A stretch of 64,000 nucleotides of DNA from Filomicrobium insigne (GTDB taxonomy: Bacteria > Pseudomonadota > Alphaproteobacteria > Rhizobiales > Hyphomicrobiaceae), in assembly GCF_900104305.1 (NCBI RefSeq), contig NZ_FNJC01000003.1, positions 496,001-560,000 on the forward strand. Direction: 5' to 3'. The translations under genes were made by a program, and so were the position numbers. Below, piece by piece: positions 26,044 through 35,918 of this stretch. The notes under the pieces are model-generated. The model was not told the origin of the DNA. It ran no database searches and saw nothing but the letters and a program-made list of their open reading frames with translations. Position 1 is the first letter of the stretch. Each line of letters starts with the position of its first letter.

Positions 26044-26962
26044 TTCAGAAGCTGCCACGCCGGGAGGCACCAAGTGTGGCTTTGTTGCCATTATCGGCGC
26101 GACGAATGCTGGAAAGTCGACCCTCGTAAACGCCCTCGTGGGAGCCAAAGTCACGATCGTCAGCCACAAGGTTCAGACGACCCGGGCTCCCATTCGTGGC
26201 ATTGCGATATCGGGCCCGAGCCAACTTATCTTCATCGATACTCCGGGAATTTTCCGGCCGCGACGACGGCTCGATCGGGCCATGGTTGATGCCGCATGGA
26301 GTGGGGCGGGCGAGGCAGATATCGTTGCTTTGATCGTTGATGCCGCACGGGGATTGGAGGAAAGCGTCGACGCGATTGTCGGTAGGCTGGCGGATATCTC
26401 GCTACCGCGCATCCTAATCCTCAACAAGGTCGACAGGGTCGCCAACAAGGCGACATTGCTTGATCTTGCGGCCAAGTTGTCCGCGCGCGTTCCGTTCGAG
26501 CGGGTTTTCATGATCTCGGCCCTAAATACCGATGGTGTCGAGGATTTGAAGACCTGGTTGGCCGCAGCGGCGCCTGAAGGGCCTTGGCACTATCCCGAAG
26601 AAGATATTTCGGACGCGCCCATGCGTTTGTTGGCGGCCGAAATCACACGCGAGCGCATATATCACTGGCTCCACGAGGAATTACCGTACGCGATTACGGT
26701 GGAGACGACGAGTTGGAAGGAACTGCGCGATAAATCTGTTCGTATCGAACAGACGATCTTTGTCGGGCGCGCCAGTCAGAAGAGCATCGTGCTGGGCAAA
26801 GGCGGACAGACGATCAAGCAGATTTCATCGCAGGCACGTCAGGAAATCCAAGGGATACTTGAGACGAAAGTTCATCTGTTCCTGTTCGTCAAGGTCCGCG
26901 AAGGATGGGAGGGCGATCCTGAACGCTATCGTGAAATGGGGCTCAATTTCCCAAAAGATTGA
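26030..26962 (+). CDS. era: GTPase Era
   Basis: Era is a GTPase that binds the 3' end of 16S rRNA and helps 30S assembly. The 310-residue protein has G1 GATNAGKSTL, G2 KVQTTRAPIRG, G3 IDTPGIF and G4 NKVD. The C-terminal KH domain has IVLGKGGQTIKQI. A second ATG lies 6 bases downstream. The usual downstream neighbour, recO, is absent; instead nuoG begins 181 bases on, so gene order breaks here. Confidence 0.96.
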   Translation: MTMPNSEAATPGGTKCGFVAIIGATNAGKSTLVNALVGAKVTIVSHKVQTTRAPIRGIAISGPSQLIFIDTPGIFRPRRRLDRAMVDAAWSGAGEADIVALIVDAARGLEESVDAIVGRLADISLPRILILNKVDRVANKATLLDLAAKLSARVPFERVFMISALNTDGVEDLKTWLAAAAPEGPWHYPEEDISDAPMRLLAAEITRERIYHWLHEELPYAITVETTSWKELRDKSVRIEQTIFVGRASQKSIVLGKGGQTIKQISSQARQEIQGILETKVHLFLFVKVREGWEGDPERYREMGLNFPKD

Positions 26963-27143
26963 TCGACCTTTGGGCTTTGCGGCAATGTCGCTTGCGCTTG
27001 TGGGGTTCTAGCGGTTACAGGAGTGCCGACGATCCGGTCAGCATGTCACTCTTTCCATAGCGTCGTTCACGCGTTACCAGGAAACATCACTTTGTGAGCC
27101 TGGCTGTCGACGACGCCGGAAGCGGTTCTGCGCGGGAGAACCA

Positions 27144-29297
27144 ATGTCCAAGAAGCTCATCATCGACGACACTGAAATCGAGGTTGAAGACGGTATCACG
27201 CTGCTTCAGGCCTGCGAGCAGGCGGGCGCCGAGATTCCGCGGTTTTGCTACCACGAACGATTGTCCATTGCCGGCAACTGCCGCATGTGCCTCGTCGAGG
27301 TCAAAGGCGCGCCAAAGCCCATAGCCTCATGCGCGCAGACCGTGAACGAACTGCGCCCCAATCCAGACGGTTCGCCGAACGTCATTCTCACCAAGAGCGC
27401 GCTTGTTAAGAAAGCGCGCGAGGGTGTGATGGAATTTCTGCTGATCAACCACCCGCTTGATTGCCCAATCTGCGATCAGGGCGGCGAGTGCGACTTGCAG
27501 GACCAGGCGATGGCCTATGGGGTCGGCGGTTCGCGCTACGTTGAGAACAAGCGCGCTGTTGAAGAAAAGTACCTCGGCCCGCTGATCCGCACGTTCATGA
27601 CCCGCTGCATTCATTGCACGCGCTGTGTGCGCTTCATGACTGAGGTTGCCGGCGTCGACGAATTGGGTCTCATCGGACGCGGTGAAGACGCGGAGATAAC
27701 GACCTACCTTGAGCACGGAATGCTCTCTGAGCTCTCCGCCAACGTCAACGATCTGTGCCCTGTGGGTGCACTCACCCATCGCCCGTGGTCCAACACGGCG
27801 CGGCCATGGGAGCTGCGGAAAACCGAAACGATCGACGTCATGGACGCCGTCGGTTCCAACATCAGGGTCGATTCGCGCGGGCCGGAAGTCATGCGCATTC
27901 TTCCACGGAACAACGATTCAGTGAATGAGGAGTGGATCTCGGATAAGACGCGTCACGTCTGGGACGGCCTCAAGACACAGCGGCTTGACCAGCCCTACGT
28001 CCGCCGTGGCGGCAAACTGCGTCCTGCGACGTGGGAAGAGGCGCTGGGGGTAGTGACGCAGAAATTAGCTCAGACGGAAGCCTCCCGGATCGGCGTTATC
28101 GCAGGCGATCTGTGTGGCGCCGAGGAGATGTTCGCACTCAAATCCTTGATGGATCGCATGGGTGTGGCCAACGTTGATTGCCGCGCAGCCCACGAAGCAT
28201 TTGATCCCTCGCTTCCGCGCTCAAGCTATCTGTTCAACACGACAATCGAGGGCATCGACGACGCCGACGCGATCCTCCTCGTGGGAACGAACCCGCGTCT
28301 GGAAGCCCCGATTCTCAACGCGCGTATTCGCAAGCGCTATCTAAAGGGCGGTTGTGAGATTGCTCTCGTTGGGGCTCAGGTGCCCCTGACATATCGCTAC
28401 GAACATCTGGGAACAGGGCCTGCCGCGCTTTCTGAGCTGGCCGATGGAAAACATGCCTTCGCAGAAATTCTGAGCAAGGCGAAGGCGCCAATGGTGATCG
28501 TTGGAGCCGGAGCCTATCGGCGGTTTGACGGCGAAGCGGTCATGGCTCTTGCTGCACGCATCGCACGAGCCGCAGGAAAAGACAAAGCTGCCGACTGGCG
28601 CGTGTTCAACGTGCTTCATACTGCCGCCGCACGCGTTGCAGGCCTGGACCTTGGGTTCGTGCCTGGCAAAGGCGGCCTTGATACGGCCGGCATGCTCGAA
28701 TTTGCCAAGCATGACGGGCTTGAAGTGCTCTATCTGCTGGGTGCTGACGAATTCGATATGCCGCCGCCTGACGATGTGTTCGTCATCTACCAAGGCAGCC
28801 ATGGTGACGCGGGCGCACACCGCGCGGACGTGATCCTTCCCGGCTCCGCTTACACAGAAAAAAGCGCCACTTACGCGAACACCGAAGGACGCGTGCAGTT
28901 GGGGCTCAAAGCGGTCTTTGCCCCGGGGGAAGCCAAGGAGGACTGGGCGATCTTACGGGCGCTGTCGGCGCAGCTCGGTCATACCCTGCCCTTCGATAAT
29001 CTGACCGAGTTGCGCGCTGCCATGTACAAGCAGGCCCCTCAACTTCAGCGTATTGACGACGTCACCCCGGCTACGGAAGATCCCTGTTCGGCACTCATCG
29101 CACGAGAGGGCAAAGTGAGTGATACGCCGTTTGCCGAGGTGATTTCCGACTTCTACCTCACCAATCCCATCGCGCGCGCATCCCGTGTCATGGCCCAGTT
29201 AAGCGCGTTGAAAGCCGCCGCGGCAACCGACGCCCGCGTGACGCCGTTCGGTACGGACGAAGCGTCCGTCCAATACCAGATGAGCCCAGAGGCATGA
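27144..29297 (+). CDS. nuoG: NADH-quinone oxidoreductase subunit G
   Basis: NuoG carries several Fe-S clusters of complex I on the cytoplasmic arm. In 717 residues, the N-terminal [2Fe-2S] ferredoxin domain has C35, C46, C49 and C63 ([17 protein letters not shown]...SC). The His-Cys3 cluster motif is [15 protein letters not shown] further [4Fe-4S] site is [10 protein letters not shown] with a later Cys. The molybdopterin-oxidoreductase-like domain follows (about 225 onward) and has [13 protein letters not shown]. The tail is Ala-rich. It is the first nuo gene here: nuoA-F, which normally precede it, are not in the window. nuoH overlaps the stop by 4 bases. Confidence 0.96.
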   Translation: MSKKLIIDDTEIEVEDGITLLQACEQAGAEIPRFCYHERLSIAGNCRMCLVEVKGAPKPIASCAQTVNELRPNPDGSPNVILTKSALVKKAREGVMEFLLINHPLDCPICDQGGECDLQDQAMAYGVGGSRYVENKRAVEEKYLGPLIRTFMTRCIHCTRCVRFMTEVAGVDELGLIGRGEDAEITTYLEHGMLSELSANVNDLCPVGALTHRPWSNTARPWELRKTETIDVMDAVGSNIRVDSRGPEVMRILPRNNDSVNEEWISDKTRHVWDGLKTQRLDQPYVRRGGKLRPATWEEALGVVTQKLAQTEASRIGVIAGDLCGAEEMFALKSLMDRMGVANVDCRAAHEAFDPSLPRSSYLFNTTIEGIDDADAILLVGTNPRLEAPILNARIRKRYLKGGCEIALVGAQVPLTYRYEHLGTGPAALSELADGKHAFAEILSKAKAPMVIVGAGAYRRFDGEAVMALAARIARAAGKDKAADWRVFNVLHTAAARVAGLDLGFVPGKGGLDTAGMLEFAKHDGLEVLYLLGADEFDMPPPDDVFVIYQGSHGDAGAHRADVILPGSAYTEKSATYANTEGRVQLGLKAVFAPGEAKEDWAILRALSAQLGHTLPFDNLTELRAAMYKQAPQLQRIDDVTPATEDPCSALIAREGKVSDTPFAEVISDFYLTNPIARASRVMAQLSALKAAAATDARVTPFGTDEASVQYQMSPEA

Positions 29298-30361
29298 CGC
29301 AGGAAACCATAGACACGCTTTGGACCTACGGAATCTGGCTGCTGACGGTCATCGGCTTCAGCCTCCTGATGATCGTCGGCCTGCTGCTAATCATCGCTTA
29401 TTTGCTGCTGATGGATCGTAAGGTCTGGGCTGCCGTGCAAATGCGCAAGGGACCCAACGTCGTCGGGCCCTTCGGACTATTCCAATCGTTCGCCGACCTT
29501 CTGAAGTTCGTTTTCAAGGAGCCTGTGATTCCGGCGGGAGCCGATAAAGGCGTGTTTCTCGCCGCGCCGGTCGCCACGGCAACTCTTGCACTCACTGCTT
29601 GGGCCGTAATCCCAGTGAGTGAAAACGATTGGGGGCGCTGGGTAATCGCCGATCTCAATGTCGGGGTTCTCTACCTGTTGGCAATCTCATCCCTCGGTGT
29701 CTACGGCATTATCATGGGCGGTTGGGCATCGAACTCGAAATACCCGTTTATGGGATCCCTGCGCTCAGCCGCGCAGATGGTTTCCTACGAAGTCTCCATC
29801 GGCCTCGTCATTGTCACCGTGCTGCTTTGCGCCGGTTCACTGAACCTTACGGAAATCGTGAATGCACAGCAGGAGGGGCTCGGTACCGGCATAGGTTTGC
29901 CGAATTCGTTCCTCGACTGGTACTGGCTGCCCTTGCTGCCGATGTTCGTAGTGTTTTTCATCTCGGCCCTGGCCGAGACGAACAGGCCGCCCTTTGATCT
30001 ACCAGAAGCTGAATCTGAACTCGTGGCAGGCTTCATGGTCGAATACTCTTCGACCCCCTATCTATTGTTTATGCTCGGCGAGTACGTGGCCATCACCACC
30101 ATGTGCGCCTTGACTACGATCCTGTTTCTGGGCGGTTGGCTGCCGCCGATCGATGTTGCGCCCTTCAACTGGATCCCTGGGTTCTTTTGGTTCCTCCTGA
30201 AGGTCGTGGCGGTGTTCTTCATGTTCGCCATGGTCAAGGCGATGGTTCCACGATACCGCTACGACCAGCTCATGCGCCTGGGGTGGAAGGTATTCCTGCC
30301 GTTGTCGCTCCTGATGGTCGTCGTGGTTGCCGGCGTCCTCCAATACGGCGGGTTCGTGTGA
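29294..30361 (+). CDS. nuoH: NADH-quinone oxidoreductase subunit H
   Basis: NuoH is the membrane subunit at the foot of the quinone-binding chamber of complex I. The 355-residue protein has about eight helices. Family motifs are [19 protein letters not shown] and [20 protein letters not shown], then [16 protein letters not shown]. The second contains the acidic loop residues at the quinone cavity. ATGA overlap with nuoG indicates coupled translation. A 167-base gap, larger than usual, separates it from nuoI. Confidence 0.97.
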   Translation: MTQETIDTLWTYGIWLLTVIGFSLLMIVGLLLIIAYLLLMDRKVWAAVQMRKGPNVVGPFGLFQSFADLLKFVFKEPVIPAGADKGVFLAAPVATATLALTAWAVIPVSENDWGRWVIADLNVGVLYLLAISSLGVYGIIMGGWASNSKYPFMGSLRSAAQMVSYEVSIGLVIVTVLLCAGSLNLTEIVNAQQEGLGTGIGLPNSFLDWYWLPLLPMFVVFFISALAETNRPPFDLPEAESELVAGFMVEYSSTPYLLFMLGEYVAITTMCALTTILFLGGWLPPIDVAPFNWIPGFFWFLLKVVAVFFMFAMVKAMVPRYRYDQLMRLGWKVFLPLSLLMVVVVAGVLQYGGFV

Positions 30362-30528
30362 ATGCGCACAGCCGGACAACCGGTTGGAGTAATGACGGGA
30401 TTACGGCTCTCTAAGGGCTGGCCTTATTGATGACGCTCAGGTATGTCCTGGGCCCGATTGTTACGGCATATTCGCGGCGGACCCCCGCCCGTTATGCGGT
30501 TCGACGATACCTGGAGGCGAATTAAAAT

Positions 30529-31017
30529 ATGGCGATCGCCCAAGCAGTCAGGTCGATGTTCCTCACCGAGTTCGTCTCGGCGTTCTTTCTCGCCATGCGC
30601 TACTTCTTCATGCCGAAGAAGACGGTGAACTACCCGTTCGAAAAGGGGCCACTCAGCCCAAGATTTCGCGGGGAGCATGCGCTGCGGCGTTATCCGAATG
30701 GCCAGGAGCGGTGCATTGCCTGCAAATTGTGCGAAGCAATTTGCCCGGCCTTGGCGATTACCATTGAGGCTGGGCCCCGGCGCAATGACGGCACACGCCG
30801 CACGACGCGCTACGACATCGATATGACGAAGTGCATCTATTGTGGTCTTTGCCAGGAGGCTTGCCCGGTCGAGGCTATCGTGGAAGGGCCAAATTTTGAA
30901 TTTGCCACCGAAACCCGAGAGGAGCTGTTCTATGACAAGGAACGCCTCCTTGATAACGGCGATCGTTGGGAGAGGGAGATAGCAAAGAACATTGGGCTCG
31001 ACGCTAAATTCCGGTGA
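30529..31017 (+). CDS. nuoI: NADH-quinone oxidoreductase subunit I
   Basis: NuoI holds the two [4Fe-4S] clusters (N6a, N6b) that pass electrons toward quinone. The 162-residue protein has two complete ferredoxin motifs: [12 protein letters not shown] (about 64-75) and [12 protein letters not shown] (about 103-114). The N-terminal region [16 protein letters not shown] is the usual membrane-contact stretch. A GGAGG site precedes the ATG. The 3' end overlaps the small membrane-protein gene by 26 bases. Confidence 0.97.
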   Translation: MAIAQAVRSMFLTEFVSAFFLAMRYFFMPKKTVNYPFEKGPLSPRFRGEHALRRYPNGQERCIACKLCEAICPALAITIEAGPRRNDGTRRTTRYDIDMTKCIYCGLCQEACPVEAIVEGPNFEFATETREELFYDKERLLDNGDRWEREIAKNIGLDAKFR

Positions 31018-31339
31018 GGGCTGGGGCGAGCTTCTCAAGGTCCTGAGTGACGAGGAACTCGACCAGTACGCCGCTATGGCCATGGATCAGGTGCGACAGG
31101 AGCGCCGTTGGGCCTGGGCCCAGTTATTCCTGCTCGCGACCTCCGTCGCACTGACGGTCTGGCTTGTGTGGCGTGCCGCGCGGCAGGGGCCGGACATGTC
31201 GACGCTCTACGCGTCGGTGGCAGCGGTCGGATTGCTCTATTGGCCTTGGCGCAGCGCCAAAATTCGACGGCTGTGGCAAGGCCACTGTGCGGCAGTGAAA
31301 CAGGAGATGGCGCGTCGCCGCCAGGGCGATGCGAACTGA
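30992..31339 (+). CDS. small two-helix membrane protein inside the nuo cluster
   Basis: A frame of up to 115 residues between nuoI and nuoJ, overlapping nuoI by 26 bases. I do not recognise a family. It has an acidic, helical N-terminus ([19 protein letters not shown]), then two hydrophobic helices (about 42-62 [20 protein letters not shown], and 69-85 with [15 protein letters not shown]), then a basic tail ([20 protein letters not shown]). The likely start is TTG 30992, with GGGAGAGGGAG about 12-20 bases upstream; ATG 31076 is an alternative that loses the acidic part. Canonical nuo clusters have no gene here. It may be an accessory or assembly factor, or unrelated. Confidence 0.55.
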   Translation: MGSTLNSGEGWGELLKVLSDEELDQYAAMAMDQVRQERRWAWAQLFLLATSVALTVWLVWRAARQGPDMSTLYASVAAVGLLYWPWRSAKIRRLWQGHCAAVKQEMARRRQGDAN

Positions 31340-31402
31340 ACAAGCGAACGGACCGTCGGGTCGGAGGTCCATCAGGGACGACGAAAAGCACGCGGGATCG
31401 AA

Positions 31403-32047
31403 ATGACGTTGATTGCCTTCTTCTTCTATGTGTTCGCTGTCCTATGCATCGCGTCGGCGGCAATGGTCATCATCGCGCGCAATCCGGTTCACGCGGTGTT
31501 GTTCTTGATCTTGGCATTCTTCAATGCAGCGGGACTTTTCGTGCTGCTCGGTGCCGAGTTCCTGGCGATGCTGCTTGTCATCGTCTACGTCGGCGCTGTG
31601 GCAGTGTTGTTCCTGTTCGTCGTTATGATGCTTGACGTCGATTTCGCCGAGCTGAAGGCGGGTTTCATCAAGAATGCCCCTGTGGGCGCCGTCGTCGGCG
31701 GCATTGTCCTGGTGGAGCTGGCGTTATTGTTCATTGTCCACGGGTTCGATCTTGGCACCGCAGGAAAGCTGCAGGCTGCAACGCCGCCAATAGAATCAGG
31801 GATCGCGAATACCGAGGCATTGGGCCGGCTCATCTACACCAAGTACGTCTACTTCTTTCAGGCTTCTGGTCTCATTTTGCTCGTCGCGATGATCGGCGCA
31901 ATCGTACTGACGCTGCGCCACAAGGAAGGCGTGAAACGCCAATCGATTGCTGCTCAGGTCGCACGTAATCCAGCTACGGCCGTTGAAGTCGTGAAGGTTC
32001 CGTCCGGCAGCGCCATCGTTCCTTCTAGCCAAGGACAGAATTCATGA
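31403..32047 (+). CDS. nuoJ: NADH-quinone oxidoreductase subunit J
   Basis: NuoJ is a five-helix membrane subunit of the proton-pumping arm. The 214-residue protein starts MTLIAFFFYVFAVLCIASAA. It has the family motifs NPVHAVLFLILAFFNAAGLF and LLGAEFLAMLLVIVYVGAVA, with the pi-bulge helix region GAVAVLFLFVVMML. The C-terminal tail beyond residue 175 is hydrophilic and somewhat long, ending in Ser/Gln residues. nuoK follows after 54 bases. Confidence 0.96.
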   Translation: MTLIAFFFYVFAVLCIASAAMVIIARNPVHAVLFLILAFFNAAGLFVLLGAEFLAMLLVIVYVGAVAVLFLFVVMMLDVDFAELKAGFIKNAPVGAVVGGIVLVELALLFIVHGFDLGTAGKLQAATPPIESGIANTEALGRLIYTKYVYFFQASGLILLVAMIGAIVLTLRHKEGVKRQSIAAQVARNPATAVEVVKVPSGSAIVPSSQGQNS

Positions 32048-32101
32048 TTGAGCCGCACTTCATCAGGCCCCGCCATGTGCGCGGGTTGAGGGGGAATTGA
32101 G

Positions 32102-32410
32102 ATGGATATCGGCATCGGGCATTACCTGACGGTTGCCGCGTGTTTATTCACGCTCGGCATCTTTGGAATCTTCCTCAACCGCAAGAACGTCATCGTCATT
32201 TTGATGTCGGTCGAGCTGATGCTCCTGGCGGTCAACGTCAACCTGGTCGCGTTTTCTCATTTCTTAGGTGATCTGGTCGGCCAGGTGTTCGCTCTGTTCG
32301 TCCTGACCGTGGCGGCGGCCGAAAGTGCCATCGGCCTTGCCATCATCGTCGTCTACTTCCGCAATCGCGGCTCCATCGCCGTCGAAGACATCAACATGAT
32401 GAAGGGCTAG
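32102..32410 (+). CDS. nuoK: NADH-quinone oxidoreductase subunit K
   Basis: NuoK is a three-helix, MrpC-like subunit with membrane glutamates that take part in proton transfer. The 102-residue protein has [20 protein letters not shown], where the Glu in VEL is one of these residues. [16 protein letters not shown] holds the second. Length is standard. The stop codon lies inside a perfect 7-bp hairpin that precedes the nuoL ribosome site. Confidence 0.97.
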   Translation: MDIGIGHYLTVAACLFTLGIFGIFLNRKNVIVILMSVELMLLAVNVNLVAFSHFLGDLVGQVFALFVLTVAAAESAIGLAIIVVYFRNRGSIAVEDINMMKG

Positions 32411-32425
32411 CAGCCCGCGCTGCTA
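32406..32425 (+). promoter_or_regulatory. intercistronic hairpin between nuoK and nuoL
   Basis: A perfect 7-bp stem, CTAGCAG (32406-32412) and CTGCTAG (32419-32425), with a 6-base loop. The left arm contains the nuoK stop codon. The right arm runs into the AGGAG ribosome site of nuoL (32424-32428). It could tune nuoL translation relative to nuoK, or be chance. Confidence 0.3.
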
Positions 32426-32438
32426 GGAGCCGGCCTCC

Positions 32439-34400
32439 ATGATTTATCTTGCCATCGTCTTTCTGCCGATTGTTGGCGCGCTGATTGCCGGGCTATTTGG
32501 GCGCTTTATCGGAGCGCGGGCCTCGGAATTCATCACGACCGGCTTGCTCATCATCGCCACCGTTCTCTCGTGGGTTGCTTTTGTGCGCGTTGGCTTCGAT
32601 GCCGAGACGGCCCGCGTCCCGGTTATGCGATGGATCACCTCCGGTGAACTCGACATCGCGTGGTCGTTACGCATCGATACCTTGACGGCCGTCATGCTGG
32701 TTGTGGTGACGACTGTGTCTGCACTCGTGCATGTTTACTCCATCGGCTATATGCACGAAGATCCTAGCCGCTCTCGCTTCTTCGCTTACCTGTCGCTCTT
32801 TACCTTCGCGATGCTCATGCTCGTGACCAGCGACAACCTGCTTCAGATGTTCTTTGGCTGGGAAGGCGTTGGCCTCGCCTCGTACTTGCTGATTGGGTTT
32901 TGGTACACGAAGCCGGAAGCGAATGCCGCCGCTATCAAGGCTTTTGTCGTGAACCGTGTCGGCGACTTCGGTTTCATGCTTGGCATGTTCGGCTTGTTCT
33001 TCGTCTTCAACACGCTGAACTTCGATCCGCTGTTTGAAGCGACCGCGCAGGCCGCCGGCAAATCGTTCAACTTCCTCGGGTACGAGGTCGATATTCTGAC
33101 GACGCTGTGCCTGCTGCTGTTCATGGGAGCCATGGGTAAGTCGGCGCAGTTCCTGCTGCACACCTGGCTGCCGGACGCGATGGAAGGCCCAACTCCAGTT
33201 TCCGCCCTGATCCACGCAGCAACGATGGTAACCGCCGGTGTCTTCATGGTCGCCCGGCTATCACCCATTTTCGAGTATGCACCCACTGCGCTCGAGGTCG
33301 TGACGCTGGTTGGGACCGTTACCGCATTCTTCGCAGCTACCGTCGGCCTCGTTCAAAACGATATCAAGCGGGTCATCGCTTATTCGACGTGTTCTCAGCT
33401 GGGCTACATGTTTGCAGCCTTGGGCGTCGGGGCCTATAGCGTCGGCATCTTCCACCTGTTCACCCATGCTTTCTTCAAAGCTTTGCTCTTCCTCGGAGCC
33501 GGGTCCGTGATCCACGCAATGCATCACGAGCAGGACATGCGGAACATGGGTGGCCTCGCCGGCAAAATTCCCATCACCTGGGCAATGATGCTGATCGGCA
33601 CGCTGGCTTTGACCGGTGTTGGTATTCCGCATGTGGCTGGGTTCGCAGGCTTCCACTCAAAGGATGCCATCATCGAGGCAACCTTCGCCGCGCACACGCC
33701 TGGCAACTTCGTCTTCTGGGTGCTCGTGTTCACGGCCTTCCTGACCGCGTTCTACTCGTGGCGGCTCGTCTTTATGACATTCCACGGCAAAACGCGCGCC
33801 GCGCCTGACGTCTTCAAGCATGCCCACGAAAGCCCTTGGGTCATGCTCGTGCCGTTGTTCGTTTTGGCCTTTGGTGCCGTTGTCGCAGGCTTTGTGTTCG
33901 CGCCCTACTTCATCGGGGAAAGCTACGCTGAGTTCTGGGGCAAGGCGCTTTTCACCGCTCCCTCAAATCACATTCTTCACGACATGCATCACGTCGAAGA
34001 GTGGGTCTACTGGGCACCGTTCCTGGCCATGGCTTCAGGCTTTGCGCTGTCATGGATCTTCTACGTCCAGGCTCCCTGGCTGCCCGAAGCGACGGCACGC
34101 ACATTCCGCCCGATCTACCTGTTCCTGCTGAATAAGTGGTACTTCGACGAACTCTATAACTGGCTGTTTGTCAGGAGCGCCAAAGGTCTGGGCCGCTTCC
34201 TTTGGAAGGCGGGCGATGGCGCCGTCATTGATGGCACCATCAATGGCACGGCCGACAGCGTGCAATGGACAACGGGACGCGTCGTCAAACTGCAAAGCGG
34301 CTACATCTATCACTATGCGTTCGCCATGCTGATCGGCGTCGCGCTGATCCTGACCTACTTCCTGCGCAGCCTCGTGATGACAGGTGGAGCTGGCCAATGA
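32439..34400 (+). CDS. nuoL: NADH-quinone oxidoreductase subunit L
   Basis: NuoL is the distal antiporter-like proton-pumping subunit, with the long lateral helix along the membrane arm. The 653-residue protein has the Mrp-type core: [19 protein letters not shown] (the conserved Glu), [20 protein letters not shown] with the conserved Lys, and [27 protein letters not shown] and [19 protein letters not shown] follow. The C-terminal part covers the lateral helix and final helix ([19 protein letters not shown]). The stop overlaps the nuoM start (ATGA). Confidence 0.97.
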   Translation: MIYLAIVFLPIVGALIAGLFGRFIGARASEFITTGLLIIATVLSWVAFVRVGFDAETARVPVMRWITSGELDIAWSLRIDTLTAVMLVVVTTVSALVHVYSIGYMHEDPSRSRFFAYLSLFTFAMLMLVTSDNLLQMFFGWEGVGLASYLLIGFWYTKPEANAAAIKAFVVNRVGDFGFMLGMFGLFFVFNTLNFDPLFEATAQAAGKSFNFLGYEVDILTTLCLLLFMGAMGKSAQFLLHTWLPDAMEGPTPVSALIHAATMVTAGVFMVARLSPIFEYAPTALEVVTLVGTVTAFFAATVGLVQNDIKRVIAYSTCSQLGYMFAALGVGAYSVGIFHLFTHAFFKALLFLGAGSVIHAMHHEQDMRNMGGLAGKIPITWAMMLIGTLALTGVGIPHVAGFAGFHSKDAIIEATFAAHTPGNFVFWVLVFTAFLTAFYSWRLVFMTFHGKTRAAPDVFKHAHESPWVMLVPLFVLAFGAVVAGFVFAPYFIGESYAEFWGKALFTAPSNHILHDMHHVEEWVYWAPFLAMASGFALSWIFYVQAPWLPEATARTFRPIYLFLLNKWYFDELYNWLFVRSAKGLGRFLWKAGDGAVIDGTINGTADSVQWTTGRVVKLQSGYIYHYAFAMLIGVALILTYFLRSLVMTGGAGQ

Positions 34401-35902
34401 ATCTGACCACTACGCCGATCCTATCGATCATCACCTTCCTGCCGCTGCTTGGCGTTTTATGCATCGCATTCTTGCCAAGCACACCGGCGGGCGATCGCAA
34501 TGCCCGTTGGATCGCGCTTTACGCGACGCTGTTCACCTTCGTTATATCATTGTTGATCTGGCTCAACTTCGATCCAACGACGGCTGATTTCCAGTTCGTG
34601 GAAGAGCACGCGTGGCTCGGGCCCCTGCGCTACAAGATGGGTGTCGACGGTATTTCGATGCTGTTCGTCATCCTGACGACGTTCCTGATGCCGCTGTGCA
34701 TTCTGGCGAGCTGGGAATCCGTCAACCACCGCGTCAAGGAATACATGATCGCGTTCCTGGTGCTTGAGACGTTGATGATCGGCGTCTTCTGCGCGCTGGA
34801 TCTGATCCTGTTCTACCTGTTCTTCGAAGCCGGTCTCATCCCGATGTTCCTCATCATCGGCATCTGGGGCGGTAAGCGGCGCATCTACGCGAGTTTCAAG
34901 TTCTTCCTCTATACGTTGCTGGGCTCAGTGCTCATGCTGATCGCCATGCTGGCGATGTACTGGCAGGCCGGGACCACCGATATCCCGACCCTGATGCAGA
35001 CAGAGTTCCCACGCGACATGCAGTGGTGGTTGTGGTTGGCGTTCTTCGCCTCGTTCGCGGTGAAGATGCCGATGTGGCCGGTCCACACCTGGTTGCCGGA
35101 TGCGCACGTTGAAGCCCCGACTGCGGGTTCGGTCATCCTGGCGGCCATTCTGCTGAAGATGGGTGGCTACGGCTTCTTGCGCTTCTCGCTGCCGATGTTC
35201 CCGCTGGCAAGCCATGAGCTGGCTCCGCTCATCTTCGTCTTGTCCGTGACGGCCATCATCTACACGTCGCTCGTGGCACTCGCGCAGGAAGACATCAAGA
35301 AGCTCATCGCCTACTCCTCAGTGGCGCATATGGGCTTCGTGACCATGGGCATCTTCACGTTCACGCATCAGGGAATCGATGGCGCCATCTTCCAGATGCT
35401 CTCGCACGGCATTGTTTCGGCAGCGCTCTTCCTCTGCGTTGGCATCATCTACGACCGAATGCACACGCGCGAAATCGCAGCATACGGTGGACTTGCCGCG
35501 CGTATGCCCATCTACGCATTCTGCTTTATGGTCTTCACTATGGCCAACGTCGGTTTGCCGGGGACCTCTGGGTTCATTGGCGAATTCTTGACCATGCTCG
35601 GGGCGTTTCAAGCCAATACGTGGGTGGCGTTCCTTGCGGCGACGGGCATCATTCTGTCGGCGGGCTATGCGCTTTACCTCTACCGTCGTGTCGTGTTCGG
35701 GCCGCTCGAAAAGCAGTCGCTGATGAACATTGCGGATATGAAACCGCGTGAGATCGCCATCATTGCTCCGTTGGTCATCCTGACGATCTTCTTCGGCTTC
35801 TATCCGGCGCCACTGCTCGATGTTATGGCGGTGTCGGTGAAGAATCTCGTGATGAACTATCAAGCTGCTATCGGCCAGGCCGCAGCGGTCGCCGCGCAAT
35901 AA
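34397..35902 (+). CDS. nuoM: NADH-quinone oxidoreductase subunit M
   Basis: NuoM is the middle antiporter-like subunit of complex I. The 501-residue protein begins [19 protein letters not shown] at ATG 34397, which overlaps the nuoL stop by 4 bases. The frame is open 44 codons upstream but that lies inside nuoL. Signatures are [20 protein letters not shown] and [20 protein letters not shown] (conserved Glu), [20 protein letters not shown], and [18 protein letters not shown]. About fourteen helices are expected. nuoN follows after 16 bases. Confidence 0.97.
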   Translation: MNLTTTPILSIITFLPLLGVLCIAFLPSTPAGDRNARWIALYATLFTFVISLLIWLNFDPTTADFQFVEEHAWLGPLRYKMGVDGISMLFVILTTFLMPLCILASWESVNHRVKEYMIAFLVLETLMIGVFCALDLILFYLFFEAGLIPMFLIIGIWGGKRRIYASFKFFLYTLLGSVLMLIAMLAMYWQAGTTDIPTLMQTEFPRDMQWWLWLAFFASFAVKMPMWPVHTWLPDAHVEAPTAGSVILAAILLKMGGYGFLRFSLPMFPLASHELAPLIFVLSVTAIIYTSLVALAQEDIKKLIAYSSVAHMGFVTMGIFTFTHQGIDGAIFQMLSHGIVSAALFLCVGIIYDRMHTREIAAYGGLAARMPIYAFCFMVFTMANVGLPGTSGFIGEFLTMLGAFQANTWVAFLAATGIILSAGYALYLYRRVVFGPLEKQSLMNIADMKPREIAIIAPLVILTIFFGFYPAPLLDVMAVSVKNLVMNYQAAIGQAAAVAAQ

Positions 35903-35918
35903 GGGAAGGGACCAACGC

